Source: Bacteroidaceae bacterium (GTDB lineage: Bacteria > Bacteroidota > Bacteroidia > Bacteroidales > Bacteroidaceae). From it: a stretch of DNA of 64,000 nucleotides. Shown in pieces: positions 49,039-58,400 of the stretch. Numbering within the stretch: the first letter of the stretch is position 1; each line of letters starts with the position of its first letter. A program made the translations under genes and the position numbers. Location of the stretch: the NCBI GenBank assembly GCA_017552435.1, contig JAFZPZ010000065.1, positions 27,398 to 91,397 on the forward strand. The letters are read 5' to 3'. The notes beneath the pieces were generated by a model. That model did not search any database, had not been told where the DNA came from, and saw only the letters and a list, made by a program, of their open reading frames with translations.

Positions 49039-50325
49039 TAAGCGTGAGCGACTTTTACGCGGAACGCTCCCTAAGGGGAACGAGTCGAAATCGTGGTATC
49101 CCCGGTCTGTGTAGGTGATGTCTGGGAAGAGGGCGGCGAGTTCCTGATGGATGGCGGTGGCCAGACGGTTGCTCTTAAACGATTGCACGAGCCTCATGCG
49201 GATGATGCCCTTATACTCGCAAGCAATAATCCACAGCGGATAGGAATAGGAGCCGGCACTGACACTCACGGTCTGCACCTGCTGTGCTATGGCTTCGCCG
49301 AAGTCGAGGTGCCCTGCGTAGGATATGCCGTAGGTATTGATGGCTGAATCATTCTCCCTTCCGCTCTTGACGAGCTGGGGCGACATCTGTCGCACAGGCA
49401 TCGGCGCGGAGAAAATCTTGTCGAAGTCAGACCGCAGCTGGGCCACCGTTGTGTAAAGGTTCTCCGGTCTGGTCTGAACGTTCAACTCCATGCGCAGCCG
49501 CCTTGCCCTTTCGCCGACGGGCAGACGATCAGTCTCCGCTGTATAAGGGAGTAAAAAGGGAATCGCGCCATTGCCGCCGGACTCGAAATGGAACACTGGG
49601 CGAAGGTCGGTGGGAACGTAGCATACAATCTCCTTCTGCCCCACGTCGTAGCATTGGCGGATGGTCCGGCCTATGACGGCGTTTAGGGCTGGCACCACAG
49701 AGCTGCCGTTCTCCCGGGCAAAGGCAAGAATCGGCTTAAGTGGTAGGTCAATGTCGATGATGCGCTGCCGCGTGGTTCTGCTGCTGAACAGCTTTTCCGG
49801 AATATGGAAGATGTCGTGCTCCTGCGGGATGAACTTATCCTTCGGCTCTCCCGGTGCACCTCCCTCGAGGATGTGTTCGTGGCATGGGAAAGTGTCAATG
49901 CTGTCGGCAGCAGGCAGACTGTCATCATTGGTGTGACAATAGAACGACAGGACGGTACCCAGGAAGTCGCAGATAGACCGCATGTCGGCAAGGCCGTGGA
50001 ACACATGGAGCGTGAAGTGGCTCTCGCCATAGGTTACATAGAGCATGAGACCCTCGGTATCTTCAGTGCCAACAGACCGAGGCCGTCCGTCCTCACTTAT
50101 CACCGTGACCTGCTCCGCCTCTAAGTTCTCCACGTAGAATCTTCGCCCCACGATGACTGGGCGTGCCCTGAAATTCCTGTGTACCCTCAGAGCGCTTACC
50201 ACTGCCGCCCGCAGTTCTTCGGGGCGCACGCTCTGCGTCAACTCACATTCCGCCTCTATCACTGTGGCCCGCCTGCCGGAGCGGCGCCAGTAGAATGTCT
50301 CATCAAAAAAGAACGGTTTCTCCAT
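49030..50325 (-). CDS. Condensation-domain-like acyltransferase
   Basis: 431 residues, cytoplasmic, in the chloramphenicol-acetyltransferase/condensation superfamily that includes alcohol acetyltransferases and PapA-type enzymes. The active-site motif HxxxD appears as HVFHGLADMRSICDFLG (near residue 105-120); the glycine after Asp is replaced by Met. YVPTDLRPVF and the following late AINTYGISYAGHLDFGE resemble the 'NxxG' and 'DFGWG'-like regions. Substrate is unknown. It is 55 bp downstream of an unknown gene on the same strand. Its last codons lie in the duplicated 148-bp element. No carrier protein or synthetase is nearby, so free acyl-CoA is the likely donor. Confidence 0.72.
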   Translation of the reverse strand: MEKPFFFDETFYWRRSGRRATVIEAECELTQSVRPEELRAAVVSALRVHRNFRARPVIVGRRFYVENLEAEQVTVISEDGRPRSVGTEDTEGLMLYVTYGESHFTLHVFHGLADMRSICDFLGTVLSFYCHTNDDSLPAADSIDTFPCHEHILEGGAPGEPKDKFIPQEHDIFHIPEKLFSSRTTRQRIIDIDLPLKPILAFARENGSSVVPALNAVIGRTIRQCYDVGQKEIVCYVPTDLRPVFHFESGGNGAIPFLLPYTAETDRLPVGERARRLRMELNVQTRPENLYTTVAQLRSDFDKIFSAPMPVRQMSPQLVKSGRENDSAINTYGISYAGHLDFGEAIAQQVQTVSVSAGSYSYPLWIIACEYKGIIRMRLVQSFKSNRLATAIHQELAALFPDITYTDRGYHDFDSFPLGSVPRKSRSRLAD

Positions 50326-50380
50326 ATAGTCTCTTCTCTATATGTCATTTCAAGAAGATGTTGCTTGCTTCTATTCTGGT

Positions 50381-51163
50381 TTATTCTGGAAAAAGGTAAG
50401 GAGCTTCGGTCAGTCCGCCATAGGAATCTGCTGCAGCTTGCAGTGCCTCCTCGGTGGTATAACGTTCGTAATAGGTGCAGTTGGTCACCACCCGCTGGTG
50501 CGAGGCGTGACCGTCCTTGACACGTACCAGGCCGAAGCCCATCATGGGGTCGGCATAGCGTTCACCAACGAGCACCAGACAACCGTCCTTATTTTGATAA
50601 GGTGTCAAAAGAGTTGAGGGGACGGTGGTGAAATCGTCGGGAGTGAGGGTCTCCACTTCAATATTCAGATAGAACTGGTCGTGCCAGTCCTGGTGCGTAA
50701 TAACCTTTTGGCGGAGCACAAAGAGTAATATGGAATCGTTTCGAACCTCCCGTTTGGTGAGGTCGGTGAACAAAGCCAACTGCCCATCCACCTCATCAAA
50801 TTGATAGCTGATGGGCTTCTGCGGGCCGTCGCTGAGCAACATATTGGGCAGGAGCAGCGCATTGCCAGAGTGGTACTGCAGTTTGCCCAAATAAGGAACG
50901 GGCGATGCCGTGTTCAGCGACATGAAACGATTGTACGTGGTGCCTCCGCCACCCTCGATATATACCTGATCGGTTTCTTTCAGTGCACGCCACAAGGCAT
51001 TGTTGTGACTCTGCCGTTCGCGTACCATCAGTTGCTTGCGCGAAAGCCGGCGAGGTTGGTGGGTATGTGCCACCCGCAGGTACTTCTTTCCGTTACGGGT
51101 GTAGGCCGTCATCTGCCCTATACGTCCCTGTACACCCAGCATATCGTCTTCCAGTTTAGCCAT
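50381..51163 (-). CDS. Protein of unknown function with a DUF6266-like N-terminus
   Basis: 260 residues, no signal peptide. The start (DMLGVQGRIGQMTAYTRNGK, then RVAHTHQPRRLSRKQLMVRE) has the glycine-, tyrosine- and arginine-rich pattern of DUF6266-type Bacteroidetes proteins, where a G-x-x-G-x-x-G stretch precedes a basic helix. The remainder is beta-rich with no motif I recognise. It heads a two-gene unit with the acyltransferase. Its leader is unusual: about 230 nt containing heptamer-like repeats and two four-unit 11-bp arrays. Function unknown. Confidence 0.72.
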   Translation of the reverse strand: MAKLEDDMLGVQGRIGQMTAYTRNGKKYLRVAHTHQPRRLSRKQLMVRERQSHNNALWRALKETDQVYIEGGGGTTYNRFMSLNTASPVPYLGKLQYHSGNALLLPNMLLSDGPQKPISYQFDEVDGQLALFTDLTKREVRNDSILLFVLRQKVITHQDWHDQFYLNIEVETLTPDDFTTVPSTLLTPYQNKDGCLVLVGERYADPMMGFGLVRVKDGHASHQRVVTNCTYYERYTTEEALQAAADSYGGLTEAPYLFPE

Positions 51164-51168
51164 AATGT

Positions 51169-51235
51169 CATTTACTATTTGACAATTAACTATTTAACTA
51201 TTCTCTAAAGTCTAAGGTCTAAATTGTCTAATGCC
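51169..51235. repeat. AT-rich 7-8 bp repeat tract upstream of the unknown gene
   Basis: About four units resembling TATTTAAC (51169-51200) followed by units resembling TAAGGTC (51206-51232), less regular than the other tracts. It starts 5 bp before the ATG. Confidence 0.6.
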
Positions 51236-51252
51236 CCTCTAAGTCCTCTCCA

Positions 51253-51296
51253 ATCGTTCTCATATCGCTCTCATATCGCTCTCATATCGCTCTCAT
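51253..51296. repeat. Four-unit 11-bp array (ATCGCTCTCAT)
   Basis: Four contiguous copies of ATCGCTCTCAT, the first with one mismatch. It lies in the leader of the minus-strand gene below it. Confidence 0.95.
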
Positions 51297-51333
51297 GTAC
51301 CCCTCCAATTGCCCTCTATTATATATAGCTATG

Positions 51334-51377
51334 TTTTCGGTATGATTTCGGTATGTCTTCGGTATGTTTTCGGTATG
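51334..51377. repeat. Four-unit 11-bp array (TTTTCGGTATG)
   Basis: Four contiguous 11-bp copies differing only in their first two bases. The unit is unrelated to that of the neighbouring 11-bp array 37 bp away. Confidence 0.95.
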
Positions 51378-51395
51378 AGATCCGTCTTCGCAGTG

Positions 51396-51440
51396 CAAAT
51401 ATACGATAAATCCTCCATACCACCAACGATACGGAGGATT
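51396..51440 (-). promoter_or_regulatory. Promoter with overlapping inverted repeat for the unknown gene/acyltransferase unit
   Basis: The minus strand carries TATATTTG (51396-51403) with GTTG about 20 bp upstream. An 8-bp inverted repeat AATCCTCC/GGAGGATT (51409-51416 and 51433-51440) covers the spacer and -33 region. It could be an operator, or a plus-strand terminator given the T-run at 51442-51446. Confidence 0.5.
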
Positions 51441-51502
51441 CTTTTTATGTTTTATCTGTTAATTGTTACCTATGTTATAATTTAATATCCATACACCAAC
51501 CC

Positions 51503-51527
51503 GGTAGCGGGAGTCGCACTCGCTACC
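51503..51527 (-). terminator. Hairpin after the lipoprotein gene
   Basis: GGTAGCG/CGCTACC with an inner AGT/ACT pairing, 13 bp after the stop codon. No T-run follows, so it may stabilise the 3' end rather than terminate. Confidence 0.45.
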
Positions 51528-51539
51528 GCCTGTCAACTA

Positions 51540-52361
51540 TTACAATTTCACAGCATTGGGGATGGTGTACATGACTCCCTTTACAGTGTCAAAGTATTTC
51601 ACTGTCACCGACTCGCCTACGTTGCGTCCATAGATGACAAGCTGCGTGCTGCCGGATGCCGAGAGTGTTGCCGTACCACGGCACTCATCGCCCACGAAGG
51701 CCCCCACCAGATATCCCGGAACAGGCGAGATGCCGACCTTTTTCAGGATGTTCTCCACTTCCACCGCCTTCACTACGGGATATTTGGCCGAACCGAGCGT
51801 GAACTTGGGGATGAAGGCCTCGTCGATGCCGGTGGTCTCGTCAGAGTCTAAGCTGATGTTGTCGGATAGGGTGAATATCTGCTTCAGGTTCTGGCAGTAG
51901 TATTGCAGCGACATGCGCACCGTTTCTGTGCCCGACTCGTTGCCGTACACCTTCATCAGGAACTTGCCGTTGCCGGTCTTGTCACTGCCCACAATGACGG
52001 CAGGGCTTGCCAGTCCGCGCAGTTCTCCGTTCACGAAGAGTGCCATTAGGTCGCCCTCGGAAGCATAGGGTAGTAGCGCCTCTTCTATCTGCACCTTCAG
52101 GATGGTCCAGTTCTCGTAGATAGAGGCGTCAGGCTCCGTCCAGTTTGGGCGTTCCTGATTGCCAGTCCAGTCAATCTGCCACACAGGAGCCTCGCTCAGC
52201 GAGGTCTCCGTGTAGGCAGCGTTCTTGGGGTCATTGACATTATTGTCATCGTCGCTGCTGCAAGCGCAGAATACTATGGCGACACACAACAAAAGACCCA
52301 CCCCCAGGCCCCTCCCTTGTAGAGAGGGGAGAAAATAGTTTTGCCAATATTGTTTTTTCAT
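51540..52361 (-). CDS. Lipoprotein of unknown function whose signal peptide is partly encoded by a REP-like element
   Basis: 273 residues. Lipobox at VFCAC (Cys34), followed by SSDDDNN, an acidic stretch typical of Bacteroidetes surface-exported lipoproteins. The N-terminal segment LPSLQGRGLGVG is encoded by a GC-rich REP-like repeat, so the signal peptide is unusually long and includes repeat-derived residues. The mature part has two similar beta-rich blocks: ALFVNGELRGLASPAVIVG and GAFVGDECRGTATLSASG, which resemble a repeated segment in the large upstream protein (VGVFDNENLCHGFANI-like). It lies 73 bp downstream of the giant gene, on the same transcript. A partner role at the surface is inferred. 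Confidence 0.72.
   Translation of the reverse strand: MKKQYWQNYFLPSLQGRGLGVGLLLCVAIVFCACSSDDDNNVNDPKNAAYTETSLSEAPVWQIDWTGNQERPNWTEPDASIYENWTILKVQIEEALLPYASEGDLMALFVNGELRGLASPAVIVGSDKTGNGKFLMKVYGNESGTETVRMSLQYYCQNLKQIFTLSDNISLDSDETTGIDEAFIPKFTLGSAKYPVVKAVEVENILKKVGISPVPGYLVGAFVGDECRGTATLSASGSTQLVIYGRNVGESVTVKYFDTVKGVMYTIPNAVKL
52295..52333. repeat. GC-rich REP-like element inside the lipoprotein signal-peptide region
   Basis: GACCCACCCC, then CCCCTCCC and GAGGGGAG arms. It is inverted relative to the element at 52395-52434. Confidence 0.8.
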
Positions 52362-52394
52362 AATTGTATTTTTTGCTATTACGTTAATTCGACA

Positions 52395-52434
52395 TTCCCC
52401 AGCTCCCTCCCTAAAGGGAGGGTCGGGGTGGGTC
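52395..52434. repeat. GC-rich REP-like element after the giant gene
   Basis: A perfect 7-bp inverted repeat CCCTCCC/GGGAGGG around TAAA... core, flanked by CCCC and GGGGTGGGTC. It ends at the stop codon of the giant gene and could weaken read-through to the lipoprotein gene. Confidence 0.82.
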
Positions 52435-55400
52435 CTATTTAATCATCACCTTCTTGTTATTGAAGATATACACACCTCTCTGTGTCGGCTTCTTCGACAG
52501 TTGCTTACCGTCGATGGTGTACCACTGGCCGTTCTCGTAGGCCGTGTGTACGAAGCTTATAGGCATCGGCTCGTCGGGACTGCCGATGACGTCATTCGTC
52601 TTGAAGGTCATGACCTCGTCGGTTGTGGCAACTATCCCGCCGTCACGCTCGATGGCGAACCAGATAGCCTGCTGCTTGTCGCCAGCGATGCTCAGATAGG
52701 AGAGTGGCTGAGCGGTAGCAAATTCTTCACTCTTCACTCTTAACTCTTCACTTCCAACGACTTCGCCATCAGCGAAGGCGATGAGCACATCGCCGTCTTC
52801 AACTTCGAAGCCTTCTACCACAGCGCTCACGCTCATCGTGTTGCGACCTTGTGCCTTCGGGGCAGCGCGCTTGGTGCTGGTCGTCCAGTCTTCGCGGAAG
52901 TTGCTGTTCAGGTCGTAGAACGGATAGGTGAACGAAGCATCGCTTTCGGCCTTGCGCAGCATCATATAGCCCTCGCCGGGCTTCATGTACTGCAGACTGC
53001 CGCGCCAGCGTCCCACGTTGCCCTGCTTGGTGAAGTAGGCAAACTCGGTGTGACTCTTGATCACATCGCCCGGCTCAGCCTGGTCGTAGTAGTCGCTCAG
53101 GGCCGTTTCTACGGTCAGGTTCGTCATCGGTGTGTAGCCAATGGCGTTCCAACCCTTCGAGAGCGTGATGGTACGGTCGTCCTGATCCTTGATGACGGTG
53201 CCGCCAATGGGCAGGGTGCCAGCCTTGCTGACCTTGATGGCATACGCATTCTGCGGCGAGATGGTCACGGTGTCGGTGCTGCCGGTGGCAATCCACTGCT
53301 TTTGTGCAGCCTCGTAGTTCATTGTCAGGTTGCTGCCCATGTCGGTCAGGATGTCACCTTCGCTCCACTTCATGCCGCCCAGCAGCTTGTTCACGTCGTT
53401 GAGCTGGCTGCTCTTCAGGTTGAACGATACCCAGTTCCAGCCCTCCTGCAAGCGGAAGTTCTGCACGAAGGCCTCTCCACCGTCGAAGCGCACGGGCTGT
53501 TCGGTACCCAGCATAGCATCCTTGGTGAACGTGATGGCCGATTCTGGTGTCAGCACGATTTCGCGTCCTGTGTTGTACTGCCACAGGCGGAAGTTCAGCT
53601 CGCGGCCGCTGGCCTGGCTGTCATAGACGGTCAGGTAGAGACCCGTCTCGCCCGACTGCGTGTCGTGCGTGATGTTGGCGAAGCCGTGGCACAGGTTTTC
53701 GTTATCGAAGACGCCCACGATGTCGCGCACATCGGTGTCAAGTTCACCATACAGATACACTTGTCCGCTGATGCTCATCGAGTTCTGCAAGAGGTCTTTG
53801 CTGATGTTGTCTGCCCAGTCAGGTTGTTCGCCTTCGATGGTCAGGTTCAGGTAGAACGGTTCGGTGATGCCCTCCTCGTCGGTCAGATAGAGGATTTCAT
53901 TATACGTACCGACGTTCAAGTTCTTGCTCACGGTTGCCGTGACATAATCCATATTCAGTGGTGCCACCACATCGCTGTACTTGCTCAATGTGAGCCAGCG
54001 CGGACAGTTCTCGATGGTGTAGGTATGGCTGGTAGCACCATAGTTGTAGAACGGCAGTTCACATCCCTCGCCACTACCATACTTAATCGTAACGTCCAGT
54101 CTGTTCACCATCCACTGCAGGCTGCTGTTGGTCACGTAATAACATGCCGTCTGCGGTGAAGCCATTGTGTTGCCGTTCTTGTCTTCCACGTCGCGCACCG
54201 TCACATAGATGTTGCGGTGGTTCAGTTTGGCGGCAGTCTCGTCAATCTCCACAAGCAGCTGGTTGTCCTTGCCGATGAAGGAGAACTTCAGGTTCCTGAC
54301 ATTCTCGTTAGGCACCACGGGTGCAGCCTGCGTAGCATCGACATGCGGCAGGATGACGTCTGTGGTATCGACGAACACATAGTCGCGCACAGGAGTGCTT
54401 GTCGGCTTCTTCGTCTCTGGGTCGAGCTCGTAGCGCACTTCACGGTTGTCATCTAGGTAAAGCTTCTTACTGAAGACGTAGGGCACCATCTCGATGTCGT
54501 TGTTCTTCTGGCGTTCCTGGCGGTCGAAAGCCAAGTAGGTCAGCAGGCCGTACTCGTCACCGCCTGGACTCTTCGTGGAGTAGGTGTTAATCAGCGTCTG
54601 CGGCAGTGCCTGAGCGAAGAAGAGCAGTTCATCCACGTTACCCTTTAGCGGAGTTGTACCGTCTTGTGGAGTTGTGTTGCCCGGGACGGTGTAGCGGCTG
54701 GCACCGATGAGCGGATAGCCGCCACTGATGCCGCCTAAGCTATCGACTCCGAAGGTCGTAATCAGTTCCTTATCCACATAGATGTTGGCCACGTTGCGTC
54801 CGCGGTTCACGGTCATGGCGTAGTGGTGCCACTGGTTGTCGTTCCATTCGCCAGTCACCTCGGTGGCAAAGCCGTTGGAGCGATACATCAGCTTGCCGTT
54901 TTCGAAGCCGATGTGGAACTGGTTCTCGGCACCGTCGTCTTCCTTCAGGCCTCGGCCGTTGGAGAGCAGCGTACCGCTACCGTCCTTGTCGGTCTTGAAC
55001 CAGAACATCAGGGTGTAGTCCTGCTCTTTGCTGCGGTTCAGGGCGGTTTGTTTCATCAGGACGCCCTTGTCTGCCTTCTCCAGTCGGAGCGACATGCCGC
55101 GCGGCACAGCCCAGTTGGCACCTATCAGCTTGGCGTTGGCACCTTGAGTGTGGTCGGTTGCATAGTCACCAAAGGCTTCGTCCATCGGGTAGTAATCCAC
55201 GAGGTCCTTCTCGTAGCCCGTTAGGCGTTTGCTGCCGTAGGTAGTGCCGATGAGTCCGCCATCCATGACGCGGTACCACAGACGTGCCTCCATCATGCGG
55301 CCCTGATAGTACTTGGTCTCGTTCGGGCTGCTTTCATTGGTGCGACCGAAGATGAGCGGACCAGTGCCATTATACGGGGCATTCAACTTACCCTTGCCGA

Positions 55401-58400
55401 TCTGCTTGCCGCCGTTGAACATGGTCACAGTGCTGTCCTGCTGGTTGATGCAGGCGGCTACCTGTGCGAATGTTCTGAGATAGACGGTGGAGTCGCTGAG
55501 GAAGGTCTGGTCGTTGACCACTACTTTCAGCAGGGAGTCGGGTGTTACCCACAGTTGCAGCTTCTGGTTGTTCGCGCCGTGCGAGAAGATTGGCATCTCG
55601 TAGCCAGTGGAGTCGGGCTTCACCATCAGGTCGATGGTGATATCCTTGCCGCTGAAGTTACGCTTTGCCTCGGTCTCCAGGCTGGCCTGGCCCGTGAACT
55701 GCACACTGACATTATTGGAGATGTCGTTGTTGTTCACCTCGCCCTTCACCTCGAAGTTGGTGATGGCGCTCAGATAATTATATTCAATGTCTTCAGAGAA
55801 GTTGAAGACGATGTCATCGCCCAGTGTGAGAATGCCGTTCTTCGGTTCGGGCGTGCCGAACAGCTGCGGACGGCGCGTGTCCTTCACACCGCTGACAATC
55901 TTCGACGGTGTCGTGAGGAACGAGTTACCGTTGCGGCAGAAGAGCACGGCGCGCAGGTCGTAGGATTTCTCGATTACAGTGCCTTCGCCGAAGAAGTGTG
56001 TCACGATGTTGGCGTTGGGCTTCATCAGCTCACGCACACCGTTGGCGTTGGCCATCAGCGTCGAGTCGGCATAGTACGAGCAGAGGTTCACCCAGCTGTC
56101 GTCACCGCGCTGCGACTCCTTATATTGGAACTCGATGTGGTCGAAGTTATGCTGGTGACGGTCGAAGCCGTTGATGGTGACGGGGATGTACCATCCGCGC
56201 TTCTTGTCCTCCTGGGCATTGGTGTTCAGCACCCACTTGTCGCCCGGGGTGGCAATGGTCACCGGTCCGGCTTCGCGCAGGAAGTGTACGTCGAACGAGG
56301 TGGTGGCCACGGCGTGCTCCATGTCGGTGGGCGACATGACGCCGATGGTCAGGCCTTCGTAGTCGAAGCCGTCGCCGGCACGTACCTCAATGGTCTTCTG
56401 TGTCACCGCGCCTGGCGCAACAGTTACGGTGGTGCCACCGGTCGATAGCGGTTCGCCGTCAACGGTAATTTTGGCGCCGTTGGGATTCGCCTGGCTGAGA
56501 GAGAAGAGCTGGTAAGCACTCAGAACTTGAACGGCCTCGGGCTTCTCGCTCTCGTTGGCGATATAGACCTTGAAGCGGGCAGCGTCACCCACCGACACAC
56601 CGCTCACGCTCTGCTTGTCGAGCCATATCTTCGGGTTGTCGATCTTCAGGGTGCGCTCGTCGAGCACGGTGCCAGCCTCGTAGAAGTGCGTCGTGCGCTC
56701 ACCCTCCCACGGATTCTGGGTCGAACCGCCACGGGTGCGGAAGACGAAGCTGCGCGAACCGCCCAGGTCAACTATTTCGCCGTTCTCGTTCAAGTCCATC
56801 TTGCTTTCCTTCTTCAGGAACTTGTTCACCAGATTGACGTAGTTGTTGAAGTTGTTGTTCGTGTAGATGTCACGTATATCCACCTTTTGATTGTCGCCGT
56901 AGGAGGCTGTATTCACGCGATAGACATCCACGTTCAGGTGGCTCTGCGGGTCGGTGGCAATGGTGAAGGTCTCCGTGCGGTTGTAGGACTTGACCTCTGC
57001 GTCGGCACCTGTCACATCCGATACCAGGACGGGCACGAGGAGCCACTGCAACAGGTTGCCGGTGAACTGTATCTCGGACTTCATGCCTGATTCCTTATTG
57101 AACTTCGTCGGGTCAATACCCACATTCGGGGTGGAGCTCTTCTGGGCTTCTATGGCTCCCAGGAGCGCCGTGACGAGGGTATTCGTTGCCAGCGACGCTA
57201 TGGACATGCCGATAGCGCTGCCGTCGCCGGCGAAGTAGTCGGGCTGCTTGCCGAAGGGGAACTGCGTGGAGCTCATGAGGGAGTAGTTGCTGTCGAAGGT
57301 CTCGCTGTAGTTCACACCCTGTGCACCGGCGATGTCGTAGTTGGCCACAAGGTCGGTGGCGGTGACCTTCTCGCGCTCGTTCTGCGTAATCATCTTGGCC
57401 CATGCATAGATGAGTTCGCTCTTCTCGGCCACTTCGTCCTTGAACTCGGATTCCGACCTCTTGTCAGGCAGCACTACTAAGTAGTTGATGCCGTCCTGTG
57501 CCTCCTTGATGGTTGTGTTGTAGGCGTGGTCATCAATCTTCTTGGTGTTCTTCACGCCGAACTTCGGGTCTGTGGGCTCGCGCAGCGACAGATAGACGGG
57601 GAACTGCGTGCTGTTGGCCAGCTTCTTGGCCTCGGTCTCGGTGCCGATGAACATCATGTCGATAATCTGCTTGGCCAGCTCGGGGATGATCTGCTCCAGA
57701 ATCTGCTTCTGCGAATAGATGAACTGCGACTGCAGCTTCGGACCGTAGCCCAGCGATTCGTCGCGCACCAAATGGAACTTCTCTTTCTTTCCGTCCTTGT
57801 CGATGGTTTCGCCCTCGGCAATGTGTACCAGCGTGCCATACTTGACCTCCTTGCCCGTTTCGCTCGCCGTGCCTGTCTGGCCCAGACGTGCTTTGATGTC
57901 TTGATACATACTATCGGGGATGGCGCGGATGGTGGACATCGGCATCACCTGGAGGTTCTGCACCGCACCGATGTAGAGGTCGGCATCGGCTCCCACCATG
58001 GTGGGATCGCCGCTGGTGCTGATGTTGTGGCCGATGGCCATCGTGTAGGAGTAGGCCTTGCTGCCCGACATGTTGAAGATGAAGTCCGATACCGTCAGGT
58101 CGCCGGATTCCGATGCGTTGATGAGACCCATCGTGGAGCCTGCGCCGGTGGGTGCTGCCACGGTGCCTGTGTAGTTCTGCAACGTGGAGCCCACCGTCAG
58201 GTTGAAGATCACGCCTGCCATCAGCATCATGCTCATCGAGTAGGAATAGTTCAGCGTGGCGCCCTTGGCCAGTGTGTTCGAGCTGTAGGCTCCGGGCGGG
58301 TCGCGCAGGATGTCGAAGAGGATGGGCTGGCCGTCGGTCAGGATGTCCTTGCCGGCGCCGGTGGGGAACATGTTGAGCACGTAGCCGTAGAGGGGTTCGG

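Noticed and set aside
51253-51377. Possible CRISPR or replication-origin iterons
   Set aside because: No spacers, no replication gene and no DnaA boxes were seen; units are only 11 bp and confined to a gene leader.
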